Origin: Bacillota bacterium
GTDB lineage: Bacteria; Bacillota; Clostridia; Lachnospirales; Lachnospiraceae
Reading direction: 5' to 3'
NCBI GenBank assembly: GCA_023419655.1
Contig: JAEZXP010000178.1
Location: 1-26,061, forward strand
DNA: 26,061 nucleotides
Below are positions 1-8,230 of this stretch, one piece after another (position 1 is the stretch's first letter; each line of letters opens with the position of its first letter). Made by a program: the position numbers and the translations under genes. The notes below the pieces were generated by a model. The model was not told where the DNA came from. It did not search any database and saw only the letters and a list, made by a program, of their open reading frames with translations.

Positions 1-233
1 ATCCCTAAGAAATGCCCTATTAAGAGGGAAGTAAATATCTTCATATTTCTTTGAGCAAATCTACCGCCTGCCCAAAACCAAAAACATGCCATAAGAATCG
101 GGGATGCATACCAATATATCGTAAAAATAAAAGAAATCGGACTAAAGATTATCCATCTTGTAAGCAAATTATGTAGATAGCCTATTCCTATAGGCGCAAA
201 ACTGAAAATAAATAAGTCAAGCTTTCTAAACAT
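1..233 (-). CDS. Small membrane protein, 3' end cut off by the window
   Basis: The minus strand is open from an ATG at 233 to the window edge (77 complete codons), preceded by a strong GGGGGAGG about 5 nt upstream. The product starts MFRKLDLFIFSFAPIGIGYL and is rich in Phe, Ile, Trp and Leu. Hydrophobic stretches at about residues 7-20, 28-58 and 67-77 suggest two or three membrane segments, with a short basic loop (GGRFAQRNMK) between the last two. I do not recognise the family. It lies about 50 nt downstream of rpiA in the same direction, so co-transcription is plausible. The C-terminus is unknown because the reading frame leaves the window. Confidence 0.7.
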   Translation of the reverse strand, partial: MFRKLDLFIFSFAPIGIGYLHNLLTRWIIFSPISFIFTIYWYASPILMACFWFWAGGRFAQRNMKIFTSLLIGHFLG

Positions 234-284
234 ATAGCCTCCCCCATTCGATTTATAAATACTTAGAATAATGGTTTCCCTCTA

Positions 285-965
285 TCAATGCCAAAGTGAT
301 TTATTTATCTCTTTCACTTCGCCGTTTTGATATCCTGCAATGATTCTTTTTGCCATATTGATAAATAATCCATTATCAACAACACCCGGAATTAAGTTTA
401 TGTCGTTATTCAGCCTGGGAGGGTTTTCTATGCTTTTGAAATGACAATCTATTATGAAATTGCCATTGTCGGTTTCATAGGACCTGTCATTCATTCTTCT
501 GATTTTGGGTACACAGCCCAGGCTTTGAAGCTTTCTTATCGTTACCTCATGCCCAAACTTTACAACTTCAACCGGTAAAGGGAAGTTACCAAGATTCTTT
601 ACTAATTTGCTCTCATCGACAACTATAATAAGTTCTTTACTGGCTGCCGCTACAATCTTTTCCCTTAATAATGCTCCTCCGCCGCCCTTAATCAGATTAA
701 GGTCACCATCCACCTCATCCGCACCGTCAATTGTTATATCAACCGCTTTAATCTCAGCGAATGGAACCAGCCCAATACCAAGGCTCTTTGCCATCGCTTC
801 CGATTGAACGGACGTAGCAATTGCTTTAATTTGCAGTCCTTTTTTGACCTTGGCACCCAGTTTTTGAATGGCCCAATAAGCTGTTGAACCGGTTCCCAGT
901 CCCACCGTCATTCCATCACATATATAATCAACCGCACGTTCAGCGGCTATGCGTTTCGCATCCAT
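285..965 (-). CDS. rpiA: Ribose-5-phosphate isomerase A
   Basis: RpiA interconverts ribose 5-phosphate and ribulose 5-phosphate in the cytosolic non-oxidative pentose phosphate pathway. The 226-residue length is normal for the family. Visible signatures are the phosphate-binding GTGST at residues 24-28, the catalytic DGADE at 80-84, and KGGGGALLREK at 93-103, which supplies the catalytic Glu and Lys. The start at 965 is an ATG with a modest GGATGGTG upstream. Its first 19 bases overlap the end of the TIM-barrel gene at 947-1762, which suggests translational coupling in one operon. The family call is secure. Whether this is the organism's only isomerase cannot be seen here. Confidence 0.96.
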   Translation of the reverse strand: MDAKRIAAERAVDYICDGMTVGLGTGSTAYWAIQKLGAKVKKGLQIKAIATSVQSEAMAKSLGIGLVPFAEIKAVDITIDGADEVDGDLNLIKGGGGALLREKIVAAASKELIIVVDESKLVKNLGNFPLPVEVVKFGHEVTIRKLQSLGCVPKIRRMNDRSYETDNGNFIIDCHFKSIENPPRLNNDINLIPGVVDNGLFINMAKRIIAGYQNGEVKEINKSLWH

Positions 966-1762
966 GAATTCACCATCCTATCTCTTAAATTAGCAACAGA
1001 TTCCTTCAATCCCTTAACCGTCTTTGTCTCGATAACACAAGAACATCCATGTTCTTTGGCGATATTCATCTTCTCATCGATATCGATATCTCCCGTAAAC
1101 AAAGGCAGGTGATTATTCTTTCCTATCGCATCATGAAAATGCATATGTTTTAATTTATCGGCATTTGCCATGATATATGCTTTGTCTTTATTTTCACTTG
1201 AATGGTCATGGCCTATATCCCAGGTGAGGAATATAGTATCACGCATTATTAATTCATCCACTGCTTTTGTTATGTAATCAGTATCGTAGATTCCTGTGTT
1301 TTCTATGCACAGTTTGATGCCGGTATTCTTAAGCATATCACCAGAGTACGCCGCAAATCTCTTCATGCTGGCAAGATAATCCTCGATATACTTCTTATAC
1401 AGATAGACTTTCCCATCCGGCATTGTAAAATAGACGCCGGTATGCATATGCATGTTTATAATCGGAGCATCTATTTTACCGGCAACGGCCACTGTATCTG
1501 CAAATATCTTCTCATATGCCGCTCTAATATCCTCATTAAAATTTGCTGCATCAAATTCCTCAGGCAGATGAATCGTATAAAAAAGATTATAATTCCTTTT
1601 TAAATACATCAGTCTTTCTATGTCAATCTTATTAGGCTGATATTCAGGTAAATTCATATTAAGCTCAATAAAGCTTAGTCCTAAAGATTTGCACAACTCT
1701 GCATTGTCCTCAATACCGTTTAACTCAACTAAAGCAGGCATACCCCAAATTATATCTTTCAT
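947..1762 (-). CDS. Sugar phosphate isomerase/epimerase-like TIM-barrel protein (xylose isomerase/AP endonuclease 2 superfamily)
   Basis: The 271-residue protein begins MKDIIWGMPALVELNGIEDN and has a TIM-barrel metal-site pattern: IHLPEEF on an early strand, INMHMHTG, LCIENTG, TWDIGHDHS, KHMHFHDA and a closing VIETKT. The acidic and His residues at these strand ends resemble the divalent-metal sites of the superfamily, which includes sugar isomerases, epimerases and endonuclease IV. The substrate cannot be named. I chose the ATG at 1762 because AGGGGGA lies about 6 nt before it. An in-frame ATG at 1816 would add 18 residues but has no ribosome binding site. The 3' end overlaps rpiA, so a role in sugar-phosphate metabolism is a reasonable inference, not more. 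Confidence 0.85.
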   Translation of the reverse strand: MKDIIWGMPALVELNGIEDNAELCKSLGLSFIELNMNLPEYQPNKIDIERLMYLKRNYNLFYTIHLPEEFDAANFNEDIRAAYEKIFADTVAVAGKIDAPIINMHMHTGVYFTMPDGKVYLYKKYIEDYLASMKRFAAYSGDMLKNTGIKLCIENTGIYDTDYITKAVDELIMRDTIFLTWDIGHDHSSENKDKAYIMANADKLKHMHFHDAIGKNNHLPLFTGDIDIDEKMNIAKEHGCSCVIETKTVKGLKESVANLRDRMVNSWMRNA

Positions 1763-1819
1763 CCGAATCCCCCTGTCTGCAAACAGAATATAACGGCATT
1801 CGCTATATTCGTTCATAGG

Positions 1820-2590
1820 CTATATCAAATTCATCTCAGAAACAAACTGGCAGCTCTTTGCGGTCATTTCCACCCATGAAGGCCGAAAGCCGCTTTTTAT
1901 CGCATTTCGAACCGAGCCGATATTCGACCAGGCAGCACAGTAGAATGGGACCTTTCCTCTGTTAATTACTTCTATGGCAAGTCTGCCGGTTAATGCAGAT
2001 GCTATTCCATTCCTCCGATACTCGGGCAAAACATCCACCCCAATCTGCCACATGGTATCACAATCAGCAGAGCATCCCGCTAATCCAATTAGCTTCTCAC
2101 CATCATAAGCTGCCACTCCCAAAACATCCAAATGCTTACGCTTCTCACATAGCGCATTGCTCCATTGCGGAAGGTATAATCCGGCAAAATCATCAGAAGT
2201 CAACACGCTAATCTCAAAATCACAAGGAAGCAGCTTCAGCGAATTTATATCCGGTAAGAAGTACTCGGCCATAAAACAAATCCGCATTCCTCTTTTTTGA
2301 AGCGCATCATTGAGAACGTGCATATTGGGGGTTTCAAAACAATGCTCATATGAATATTTGTTGATATAGGCTTTTACGGCATCTTCGACATCATGATGTA
2401 CGGACGCTACAACATTGTTTCCATAGGATATTAAATTGCAGTAAAAAGGCAAGTTCAGATATTTTCTGGCCCCCTCATTAACCGCAGACGTAACTACAAC
2501 ATTCTCACTCTTACAAAAATCATCCGCATGGCAATTTGCATCGACAGCCGACTGGCGCATTGCAATTTCCAATATATCTTTATTTGTCAT
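1820..2590 (-). CDS. GNAT-family N-acetyltransferase, two-part, 256 aa
   Basis: The C-terminal half carries a GNAT acetyl-CoA fold: a YDGEKLIGLAGC strand pair, then VDVLPEYRRNGIASALTGRL, where RRNGIA is the pyrophosphate-binding Q/R-x-x-G-x-G/A loop, and a final AAWSNIGSVRNAIKSGFRP segment typical of motif B. The first ~125 residues form a separate domain (starting MTNKDILEIAMRQSAVDANC), as in larger GNAT proteins with an N-terminal cap. The acceptor substrate is unknown. The ATG at 2590 has AAAGGCGG about 9 nt upstream. It is the first gene of the leftward rpiA group and faces the rightward oxidoreductase pair across a 314-bp intergenic region. Confidence 0.88.
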   Translation of the reverse strand: MTNKDILEIAMRQSAVDANCHADDFCKSENVVVTSAVNEGARKYLNLPFYCNLISYGNNVVASVHHDVEDAVKAYINKYSYEHCFETPNMHVLNDALQKRGMRICFMAEYFLPDINSLKLLPCDFEISVLTSDDFAGLYLPQWSNALCEKRKHLDVLGVAAYDGEKLIGLAGCSADCDTMWQIGVDVLPEYRRNGIASALTGRLAIEVINRGKVPFYCAAWSNIGSVRNAIKSGFRPSWVEMTAKSCQFVSEMNLI

Positions 2591-2904
2591 GGTCTAACCG
2601 CCTTTAAAATTATTTGACATGGAGCTTCTTATACCCGATATTATTTCTGATGAAGCAACGTCGGTCTCCCCTTAATTTTATACTATTCTTGTAATATTAT
2701 CCATATATTATTACTTTATCTTTGTTTTTTTACAATTTTTATATGAAATTGTTATAGCATATCCCCATAAAAAATACTATAATTAAAATATATATCTAAC
2801 ATCATGCTGAATGCACAATATATACAAGGAAGTATCTCTGTGAAATATTTCAGTTTTTACAATCCAACAGATTTTGTGTTTAGAAAGAATAGGGGGATGA
2901 TGTA
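2591..2904. other. AT-rich divergent intergenic region
   Basis: This 314-bp stretch separates a leftward GNAT gene from a rightward oxidoreductase pair, so it must hold promoters in both directions. A TATAAT lies at 2778-2783 on the plus strand, but no good -35 sits 16-18 nt upstream; TTGTTA at 2749-2754 is 23 nt away. AGGGGGATGATGTA just before 2905 is the ribosome binding site of the rightward gene. No ORF, tRNA or convincing hairpin was found. Confidence 0.5.
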
Positions 2905-3927
2905 ATGCGTGTATTATTTATCGGTGGTACGGGAACCATCAGTTCTGCCATTTCCCGCCGGCTGGCCGAAAACGGCTGTGAACTTTATCTTTTGAACAGG
3001 GGAACCCGCAACGACGGGCTGCCCTCCACAATTAAGTTTATTCAGGCAGACATAAACAATGAGGCGGATGTTGCCAAAAAGATTGAGGGGATGACCTTCG
3101 ACGTTGTCTGTGATTTTATCGGTTTTGTTCCCGAACAGCTGGAGCGGGACTTCAGACTATTTCAGAATAAAACCAGGCAGTTTATGTACATCAGTTCTGC
3201 CTCTGCTTATCATAAGCCGGTGAAAAGCCCTTATATCACCGAAGGAACAAGCCTTGCCAATCCCTACTGGGGATATTCCCGCAATAAGATTGCCTGCGAA
3301 GATTTTCTTATGAAAATGTACCGGGAACACGGCTTTCCTGTGACAATTGTCCGTCCAAGCCATACCTACTGTGAGCTTTCCGCTCCCCTCGGTGTCCATG
3401 GTAAAAAAGGAAGCTGGCAGGTTATTAAGCGAATGATGGAAGGAAAACCGGTCATTATCCACGGTGACGGTACTTCCCTGTGGACCATGACCCACAACGA
3501 GGATTTTGCCAAAGGCTTTGTAGGACTAATGGGCAACCCGCAGGCCATTGGAGAGGTATTTCAGATTACCTCCGACGAATCCCTGACCTGGAATCAGATT
3601 TACAAAATGATAGCGGATTATCTTGGCGTGCCCTTTAAACCTTATTATGTCGCTTCCGATTTTCTTGCAAAAGCAGCTCCCAAAGGATATGACCTGACCG
3701 GCGGGCTGATTGGCGATAAGGCAAATACCGTTATCTTTGACAACAGCAAAGTAAAAAGGGCGGTTCCCGGATTCCAGGCAACGATTCGACTGGAGGAAGG
3801 TATGAAAAGGACTTTGGATTACATCCTTTCCCATAAGGAATGTCAGACTGAGGATGAAGAATTTGACCGCTGGTGCGATAAAGTCATCGGCGTATTAGAA
3901 AAGGCAAAAGAGGAGATTTTGTCATGA
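2905..3927 (+). CDS. NAD-dependent epimerase/dehydratase family protein (extended/atypical SDR)
   Basis: The 340-residue protein has an N-terminal Rossmann fold with GGTGTISSAI at residues 8-17, the nucleotide loop of NAD(P)-binding epimerase-like and isoflavone-reductase-like proteins. The catalytic YSRNK (Y-x-x-x-K) follows a YISSASAY strand. A downstream TIVRPSHTY segment and a C-terminal substrate domain follow the layout of NDP-sugar epimerases. The exact substrate cannot be read from sequence. AGGGGG precedes the ATG at 2905. The stop overlaps the next start as ATGA, so the two oxidoreductases are translationally coupled. Base composition here looks more GC-rich than in the flanking leftward genes. 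Confidence 0.88.
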   Translation: MRVLFIGGTGTISSAISRRLAENGCELYLLNRGTRNDGLPSTIKFIQADINNEADVAKKIEGMTFDVVCDFIGFVPEQLERDFRLFQNKTRQFMYISSASAYHKPVKSPYITEGTSLANPYWGYSRNKIACEDFLMKMYREHGFPVTIVRPSHTYCELSAPLGVHGKKGSWQVIKRMMEGKPVIIHGDGTSLWTMTHNEDFAKGFVGLMGNPQAIGEVFQITSDESLTWNQIYKMIADYLGVPFKPYYVASDFLAKAAPKGYDLTGGLIGDKANTVIFDNSKVKRAVPGFQATIRLEEGMKRTLDYILSHKECQTEDEEFDRWCDKVIGVLEKAKEEILS

Positions 3928-4670
3928 TAGATGTGAAAGGAAGATGGGCATTTATCACCGGTGCCAGCAGGGGAATCGGCTATCTTACCGCCAAATTTAT
4001 GGCCAGGCAGGGCTGTAACCTGATTGTACACAGCAGAACGCCCCAGCATAGTCAAAAGGTGCTTGATGAGGTAAAGGCCCTTGGCGTAGAGGCGTATGCG
4101 GTTAGTGCGGAGCTTGGCGATTTGGAAGCCGTGGCAAAAATGCTCGGGGAAACTGACAAGCTGGGGGTCCGGGTGGATATCGTATTAAATAACGCAGGGG
4201 TACAGATTGCATACAGGAACGATTATTTTGCTACCCCGGTATCCGATTACACTGAAAGCTTTAAGATTAATACCGTTGCTCCCGCTATGATTTGTTATCA
4301 TTTTATGCCTAAAATGATAGAGCATGGCTTTGGACGAATTCTAAACACCACCAGCGGAATCGCTCTTGACCCGCAGCAGGCCGGTTATTCCGCTAGCAAA
4401 GCGGCTCTGGATAAGATTACCATTGATTTGGGTCATACGGTTCAGGGAACAGATGTGATGATAAACCTCACCGACCCGGGTTGGTGCAGAACGGATTTAG
4501 GAGGCAGCCACGCCCCCAATGCACCGGAAAGCGCCATTCCAGGAATCGTGGTTGGCGTGTTTGTGGATGATAAAAAATCAGGACGTAATCTGGGCGCACA
4601 GTATTTTGCAGGCTTAAGCCTGGAGGACGCTGTGGAAAAAGCCATGCGGGAATTCGACAGCCCATATTGA
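3924..4670 (+). CDS. Classical short-chain dehydrogenase/reductase
   Basis: The 248-residue length is standard for a classical SDR. Visible motifs are TGASRGIG at residues 12-19 (nucleotide loop), NNAG in the middle, the catalytic Ser of NTTSGIAL, and YSASK carrying the Tyr and Lys. The substrate is unknown. The start ATG overlaps the stop of the epimerase-like gene by 4 nt. A strong terminator follows about 20 nt after the stop, so this is a two-gene transcription unit and the only rightward one in the left 21 kb. The pair may carry out sequential steps on one substrate, which is inference from coupling. Confidence 0.92.
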   Translation: MIDVKGRWAFITGASRGIGYLTAKFMARQGCNLIVHSRTPQHSQKVLDEVKALGVEAYAVSAELGDLEAVAKMLGETDKLGVRVDIVLNNAGVQIAYRNDYFATPVSDYTESFKINTVAPAMICYHFMPKMIEHGFGRILNTTSGIALDPQQAGYSASKAALDKITIDLGHTVQGTDVMINLTDPGWCRTDLGGSHAPNAPESAIPGIVVGVFVDDKKSGRNLGAQYFAGLSLEDAVEKAMREFDSPY

Positions 4671-4690
4671 AAATCGTATTAAATAAAAAT

Positions 4691-4732
4691 AAAACCCGGA
4701 TTCTCCCTATAAGCGGAGATTCCGGGTTTTTT
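4691..4732. terminator. Intrinsic terminator, probably bidirectional
   Basis: AAACCCGGATTCTCC and GGAGATTCCGGGTTT form a stem of about 14 bp with one mismatch and a loop of about 8 nt. It is followed by TTTTTT on the plus strand and TTTTATTTTTATTT on the minus strand. It lies between the convergent ends of the SDR gene (4670) and the DUF6886 gene (4752), so it can serve both. Confidence 0.9.
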
Positions 4733-4751
4733 ACGGGCATTATTAGCCTGA

Positions 4752-5288
4752 TTATGGGCATGTCAGGACACTGGAATGCTGTGCATTACCCATTCTGCAC
4801 AATGACCAATTTAATGTTGAATTCTTCACCTCTTCTGCCAGACTCCACAGATTCGGTATGAGCCTTAGCTCAACTTTTCTATTAAATATCTCTTTAAAAA
4901 TATCGTATACTACAATCTTGTTAATTGGTATCTGTTCCTTATCACTAACATAGTAACCGGCTATTTCATCCTGCAAGATAAAATCTTCGGAATCAAATTC
5001 ATATAGATACAATGTCGTGTTTTTCATCACTTCAAACCACTTGTTTTCTATCGCTACAACATGCCGAATATCCGCACCCGAGAAAAATCTTGATTTGTCT
5101 TCCTTGCTGCTTCTTTCGGTCGAATAATATGCTACCCGCGGGCAATCTCTGGGTGTTAAAAAGTTAGGAAGGCATTGTTCATTAATAGCCCATACCAGGC
5201 CCCTGGCTTTATCCATATCTGCTCTTTCGGGTATACGAGGCTTAAATACTTCAATATTACTTTCTTCACTCACATGGAATAATCTCAT
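4752..5288 (-). CDS. DUF6886-like protein
   Basis: The 178-residue protein begins MRLFHVSEESNIEVFKPRIP and contains GLVWAINEQCLPNFLTPRDC and PRVAYY, which I recognise as the pattern of the Firmicute DUF6886 family. No biochemical function is known to me. The N-terminal HVSEE/PR pattern loosely recalls ADP-ribosyltransferase-like folds, but that is only a guess. I chose the ATG at 5288, with GGGGG about 5 nt upstream. A longer in-frame start at 5330 lies inside nfo, lacks a ribosome binding site and adds a non-conserved 14-residue tail. It sits 25 nt downstream of nfo and reads into the shared terminator. Confidence 0.8.
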   Translation of the reverse strand: MRLFHVSEESNIEVFKPRIPERADMDKARGLVWAINEQCLPNFLTPRDCPRVAYYSTERSSKEDKSRFFSGADIRHVVAIENKWFEVMKNTTLYLYEFDSEDFILQDEIAGYYVSDKEQIPINKIVVYDIFKEIFNRKVELRLIPNLWSLAEEVKNSTLNWSLCRMGNAQHSSVLTCP

Positions 5289-5313
5289 AACAGCCCCCGA
5301 ATAAATTATATTT

Positions 5314-6144
5314 TCACTTATAAGCATCACGCAGTATACTTATCTCCTTCGCATATCCGTCTAGCTCGTTGGGCGTTTCAAGGATGAATGGCAAATCCCT
5401 TAATAACGGATGATTAATCATCCTTACAAAGGTCTCCATGCCTATGCTGCCGTCTCCAAGCTTCTCATGGCGGTCCTTGCCGCTGCCAAATTCATTCTTA
5501 CTGTCGTTCAAATGTATAGCCCGAAGATTCTTCAGGCCTATAATACGATCGAATTCTTCTAATACTCCGTCAAGGTTATTGACAATATCATACCCCGCAT
5601 CATAGACATGGCAGGTGTCGAGGCAAACTCCCATCTTATCCTTAAGCTCTATTCCTGAAAGTATCTGTGCCAGCTCCTCAAAGGTTCTGCCCACCTCACT
5701 TCCTTTACCGGCCATCGTCTCCAGTAATACGGTGGTTGTCATATTCTCGTAAAGCAGCTCATTGAGTAAATCCGTGATTAGCCGTATCCCTGCCTCCACC
5801 CCCTGCCCCACATGGCTGCCGGGATGAAAATTATAAAAGCTATACGGCAGATACTCCATTCTCTTTAGGTCGTCCTCCATGACCTCCCGTGCAAATTCAC
5901 GGGTTCTTTCATTGGCAGAGCATGGATTTAAGGTATAAGGCGCATGGGCCAATATCGTGGAAAAATTATGTTCCTTTGATAATTTTAAATACTTTTCGAT
6001 ATCTCTTTCGTCAATCTTTTTTGCTTTGCTGCCCCTTGGATTACGGGTGAAATATTGAAATGTATTGGCATTGATTTTTACAGCATCTTTGCCGGCGGCT
6101 TCAAATCCTTTCGAAATCGAAAGGTGGCATCCTATTTTCAGCAT
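5314..6144 (-). CDS. nfo: Endonuclease IV (AP endonuclease)
   Basis: Nfo cleaves the phosphodiester 5' of abasic sites in base-excision repair, using a trinuclear zinc site in a TIM barrel. All signatures are present in the 276-residue protein: GCHLSISKG at the start, FHPGSHVG, LLETMAGKGSEVG, CLDTCHVYDAGYD, IHLNDSKNEFGSGKDRHE and FILETP near the C-terminus. Length matches the family. GGAAAGGA precedes the ATG. The neighbours are a DUF6886 gene downstream and a GNAT gene upstream, closely spaced. An Fpg/Nei-like protein lies 11 kb away on the same strand, but there is no sign they are regulated together. Confidence 0.96.
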   Translation of the reverse strand: MLKIGCHLSISKGFEAAGKDAVKINANTFQYFTRNPRGSKAKKIDERDIEKYLKLSKEHNFSTILAHAPYTLNPCSANERTREFAREVMEDDLKRMEYLPYSFYNFHPGSHVGQGVEAGIRLITDLLNELLYENMTTTVLLETMAGKGSEVGRTFEELAQILSGIELKDKMGVCLDTCHVYDAGYDIVNNLDGVLEEFDRIIGLKNLRAIHLNDSKNEFGSGKDRHEKLGDGSIGMETFVRMINHPLLRDLPFILETPNELDGYAKEISILRDAYK

Positions 6145-6182
6145 ACTTTTCCTTTCCGAAAACCTATGGTTTTTCTTATTTA

Positions 6183-6674
6183 TTATAATACAAGATAGTG
6201 AGGGACAATATCCTCATAAAAGCCATCCTTCATAAGAAAGCCATTCGGAATTATCCCCAGCTTAACGAATCCAAGCTTTTCATACAGACGAAGGGCATAT
6301 TCGTTCGTCCTGACTACTGCATTGAACTGTAAAATCTTAAAGCCTAATTCCTTCGCCTTGCTTATGCAGTGGACAACCAGCTTTTCACCAATACGCTGAC
6401 CCCGCACACCCTTCTTTACGGCATAGCTTGCGTTGCAAATATGCCCGCACCTGCCAACATTATTCGGATGAAGTATATATAAGCCAACAATCTCTTTACT
6501 TTCTGTATCATAAGCAATACCGGTAAATGATTGCTGCGAAAACAATTCATCTCCGCTGCTTTCTGTCAAAAGCTCCATCTGCGGAAAGGCAATTCCCTCC
6601 ATCACAATATCATTCCAAATCCCGATAGCTTCTGCTATGTCATTTTTATCATACGCTTTTATCTCAATGTTCAT
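6183..6674 (-). CDS. GNAT-family N-acetyltransferase, 163 aa
   Basis: Single-domain GNAT of normal length. The acetyl-CoA loop is GVRGQRIGEKLV (R-G-Q-R-I-G) at about residues 88-99. The C-terminal ALRLYEKLGFVKLG is motif B of the family, and HICNASYAV is the strand before the loop. Acceptor unknown; the C-terminal GFLMKDGFYEDIVPHYL resembles small-molecule or peptide-type GNATs. GGAGGG lies about 9 nt before the ATG. It is followed by nfo after 38 bp and preceded by another GNAT after 43 bp, both on the same strand. Confidence 0.92.
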   Translation of the reverse strand: MNIEIKAYDKNDIAEAIGIWNDIVMEGIAFPQMELLTESSGDELFSQQSFTGIAYDTESKEIVGLYILHPNNVGRCGHICNASYAVKKGVRGQRIGEKLVVHCISKAKELGFKILQFNAVVRTNEYALRLYEKLGFVKLGIIPNGFLMKDGFYEDIVPHYLVL

Positions 6675-6717
6675 AAGTACTTTCCCTCCAACATATTAAT
6701 AAGTATAATCAAAATAA

Positions 6718-7272
6718 CTACTTGTTTAAATATAAGTCCATGCGAATCAAATCATCATAGATGCCATTAATATTAAAATAATCCTTATGAACGCCTACTT
6801 TAGCAAAACCGAACTTCTCATACAACCGAATGGCATTCGTATTACTTGCCTTAACTCCAAGGCCAATATTTTTAATAACACGATGACCAGTTGCAAAACG
6901 AATTAATTCCTCCATAATGACGCTTCCAATACCGATACCCCAATACTGCTTTTTTACGGAGATAGCAATTTCACTATTATGGGATATTCTCTTTCTTGAA
7001 TAACCGCCAATCTGCGCAACACTTATAACCGCCCCATCTATTGTTCCTATCATCATCAATGTATTTGAATCATTACGAATTCTCTTTATATGCTCTATTT
7101 CCTGTTCTATGGTTAAGTAAAACTCGTCCTTGCCAAATAACATGTTGTCACTTTCACCGCCAATTTGATTCAGATATTCGATTATCTCTTTCGCATCATC
7201 TTCAACGGGCTGTCGTAAAATAAGCGTATCCCCACCCTTTAAAATCACTTCTTTGAGTATATTGTTATCCAT
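6718..7272 (-). CDS. GNAT-family N-acetyltransferase, 184 aa
   Basis: GNAT domain with AISVKKQYWGIGIGSVIMEEL as the acetyl-CoA-binding segment and NAIRLYEKFGFAKVG as motif B. The ending KDYFNINGIYDDLIRMDLYL parallels the neighbouring GNAT at 6183 (KDGFYEDIV), so the two may be ancient duplicates. GGAGG lies 5 nt before the ATG. A well-formed promoter sits about 45 nt upstream at 7318-7346, so this gene probably heads the transcript that continues through the 6183 GNAT, nfo and DUF6886. The acceptor substrate cannot be predicted. Confidence 0.93.
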   Translation of the reverse strand: MDNNILKEVILKGGDTLILRQPVEDDAKEIIEYLNQIGGESDNMLFGKDEFYLTIEQEIEHIKRIRNDSNTLMMIGTIDGAVISVAQIGGYSRKRISHNSEIAISVKKQYWGIGIGSVIMEELIRFATGHRVIKNIGLGVKASNTNAIRLYEKFGFAKVGVHKDYFNINGIYDDLIRMDLYLNK

Positions 7273-7317
7273 AGAACCTCCGGTATGAATTTTTAATTGG
7301 CTATGATTATACCTTTA

Positions 7318-7346
7318 ATTATAAACATTCAAATATAAGTCATCAA
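7318..7346 (-). promoter_or_regulatory. SigA-type promoter for the GNAT-GNAT-nfo-DUF6886 unit
   Basis: On the minus strand TTGATG (7341-7346) is followed after exactly 17 bp by a perfect TATAAT (7318-7323). The start codon of the GNAT gene is about 45 nt downstream, and a terminator at 7384-7415 insulates it from the upstream gene. Confidence 0.75.
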
Positions 7347-7383
7347 CCTTTACTTACTATTATGAACCATAAAAGATTTTATA

Positions 7384-7415
7384 TTAGGGGAGCGCCATGA
7401 ATGGTGCTCCCCTAA
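7384..7415 (-). terminator. Terminator of the methyltransferase gene
   Basis: TTAGGGGAGC..CCAT and ATGG..GCTCCCCTAA form a 15-bp stem with one imperfect pair. On the minus strand it is followed by an A/T run containing TCTTTT rather than a clean T tract. It begins about 12 nt after the stop codon of the gene at 7427-8224. Confidence 0.8.
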
Positions 7416-7426
7416 ATCATACTTAT

Positions 7427-8224
7427 TTATTCTTTCTGCTTCCAATATTTACGTCTATATCCGCTTCCGATGACATCTCCAGGCTCCAAGAATCTCGACC
7501 ACTCAAATCCATTCTTTATAAGAAATTCATGATATTCATTGTCCTCATCATCATTACCCGGACATAGAACCATCAAGCCCTTCTTCTTCGTGATTCTCTC
7601 AAGCTCACGAAGCTCCTCCTCCGGCATATCACCAAACACATGCCCGCACATGGCAACATCCGCAAATTCATTGTTAAGAGGAATGTCTTCAAGCAGCCCA
7701 TCGATAGCAAATAGATTGGATATTCCTTCTTTCTTTGCACGGTTTCGCAGATATTTTCTCAAATTATAAACAGGCTCTACACAGTACACGTATTTTGCCA
7801 AAGGAGCTACTGCAAACGCTTGCTTTCCTGTTCCTGAACCGATATCAACAACGATTTTACATGTATAATCGGTTAACTCCGTCAGCTCCTTCTCATCCCA
7901 GTTTACAAAGGGCTGATTATGATAATCGTCCGGCGTAGTAACATAAATCACCCAATCTTCCATGGAGCAGATAAGCTCTCTTTCAATGGATTTCATATCA
8001 TCCGGAATTGGCTCGTCCTTATACTCATTCAGCAGTTCATCAATCCATCCGCAAAGCTTTGGAGCTTTATTCTGAATATACCACTTTATATACGGGCGGG
8101 TTCCAAGAACCAATGCAAGCTCTCTGCGTTTACCATGTTCAGGTAAGTAGAGCAGTTGTCTTTCTTCAAATAATAACATGGTTTCTATCGGTTGTTCGTC
8201 AATATCTTTTTTCCAATTAAACAT
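7427..8224 (-). CDS. Class I SAM-dependent methyltransferase
   Basis: The 265-residue protein has motif I VVDIGSGTGKQAFAV at about residues 125-139, followed by VYCVEPV (motif II acidic strand region), AIDGLLEDIPL (motif III) and a downstream ADVAMCGHVFG strand, the standard Rossmann order of class I methyltransferases. The first ~115 residues are an extra N-terminal region rich in Trp, Tyr and acidic residues, and may form the acceptor lid. The substrate is unknown. GGAGG lies 6 nt before the ATG but is complementary to an upstream CCTCC that can also pair elsewhere (see 8231-8270), so translation may be controlled. The gene stands alone between its own terminator and a 197-bp leader. Confidence 0.88.
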   Translation of the reverse strand: MFNWKKDIDEQPIETMLLFEERQLLYLPEHGKRRELALVLGTRPYIKWYIQNKAPKLCGWIDELLNEYKDEPIPDDMKSIERELICSMEDWVIYVTTPDDYHNQPFVNWDEKELTELTDYTCKIVVDIGSGTGKQAFAVAPLAKYVYCVEPVYNLRKYLRNRAKKEGISNLFAIDGLLEDIPLNNEFADVAMCGHVFGDMPEEELRELERITKKKGLMVLCPGNDDEDNEYHEFLIKNGFEWSRFLEPGDVIGSGYRRKYWKQKE

Positions 8225-8230
8225 AAAAAT

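Noticed and set aside
2749..2783. Promoter TTGTTA/TATAAT for the rightward oxidoreductase pair
   Set aside because: The spacing is 23 bp, too long for a SigA promoter, so only the TATAAT is mentioned.
3157..3834. Leftward ORFs opposite the epimerase-like gene
   Set aside because: They lack ribosome binding sites and family features and mirror a well-supported NAD-binding gene on the plus strand.
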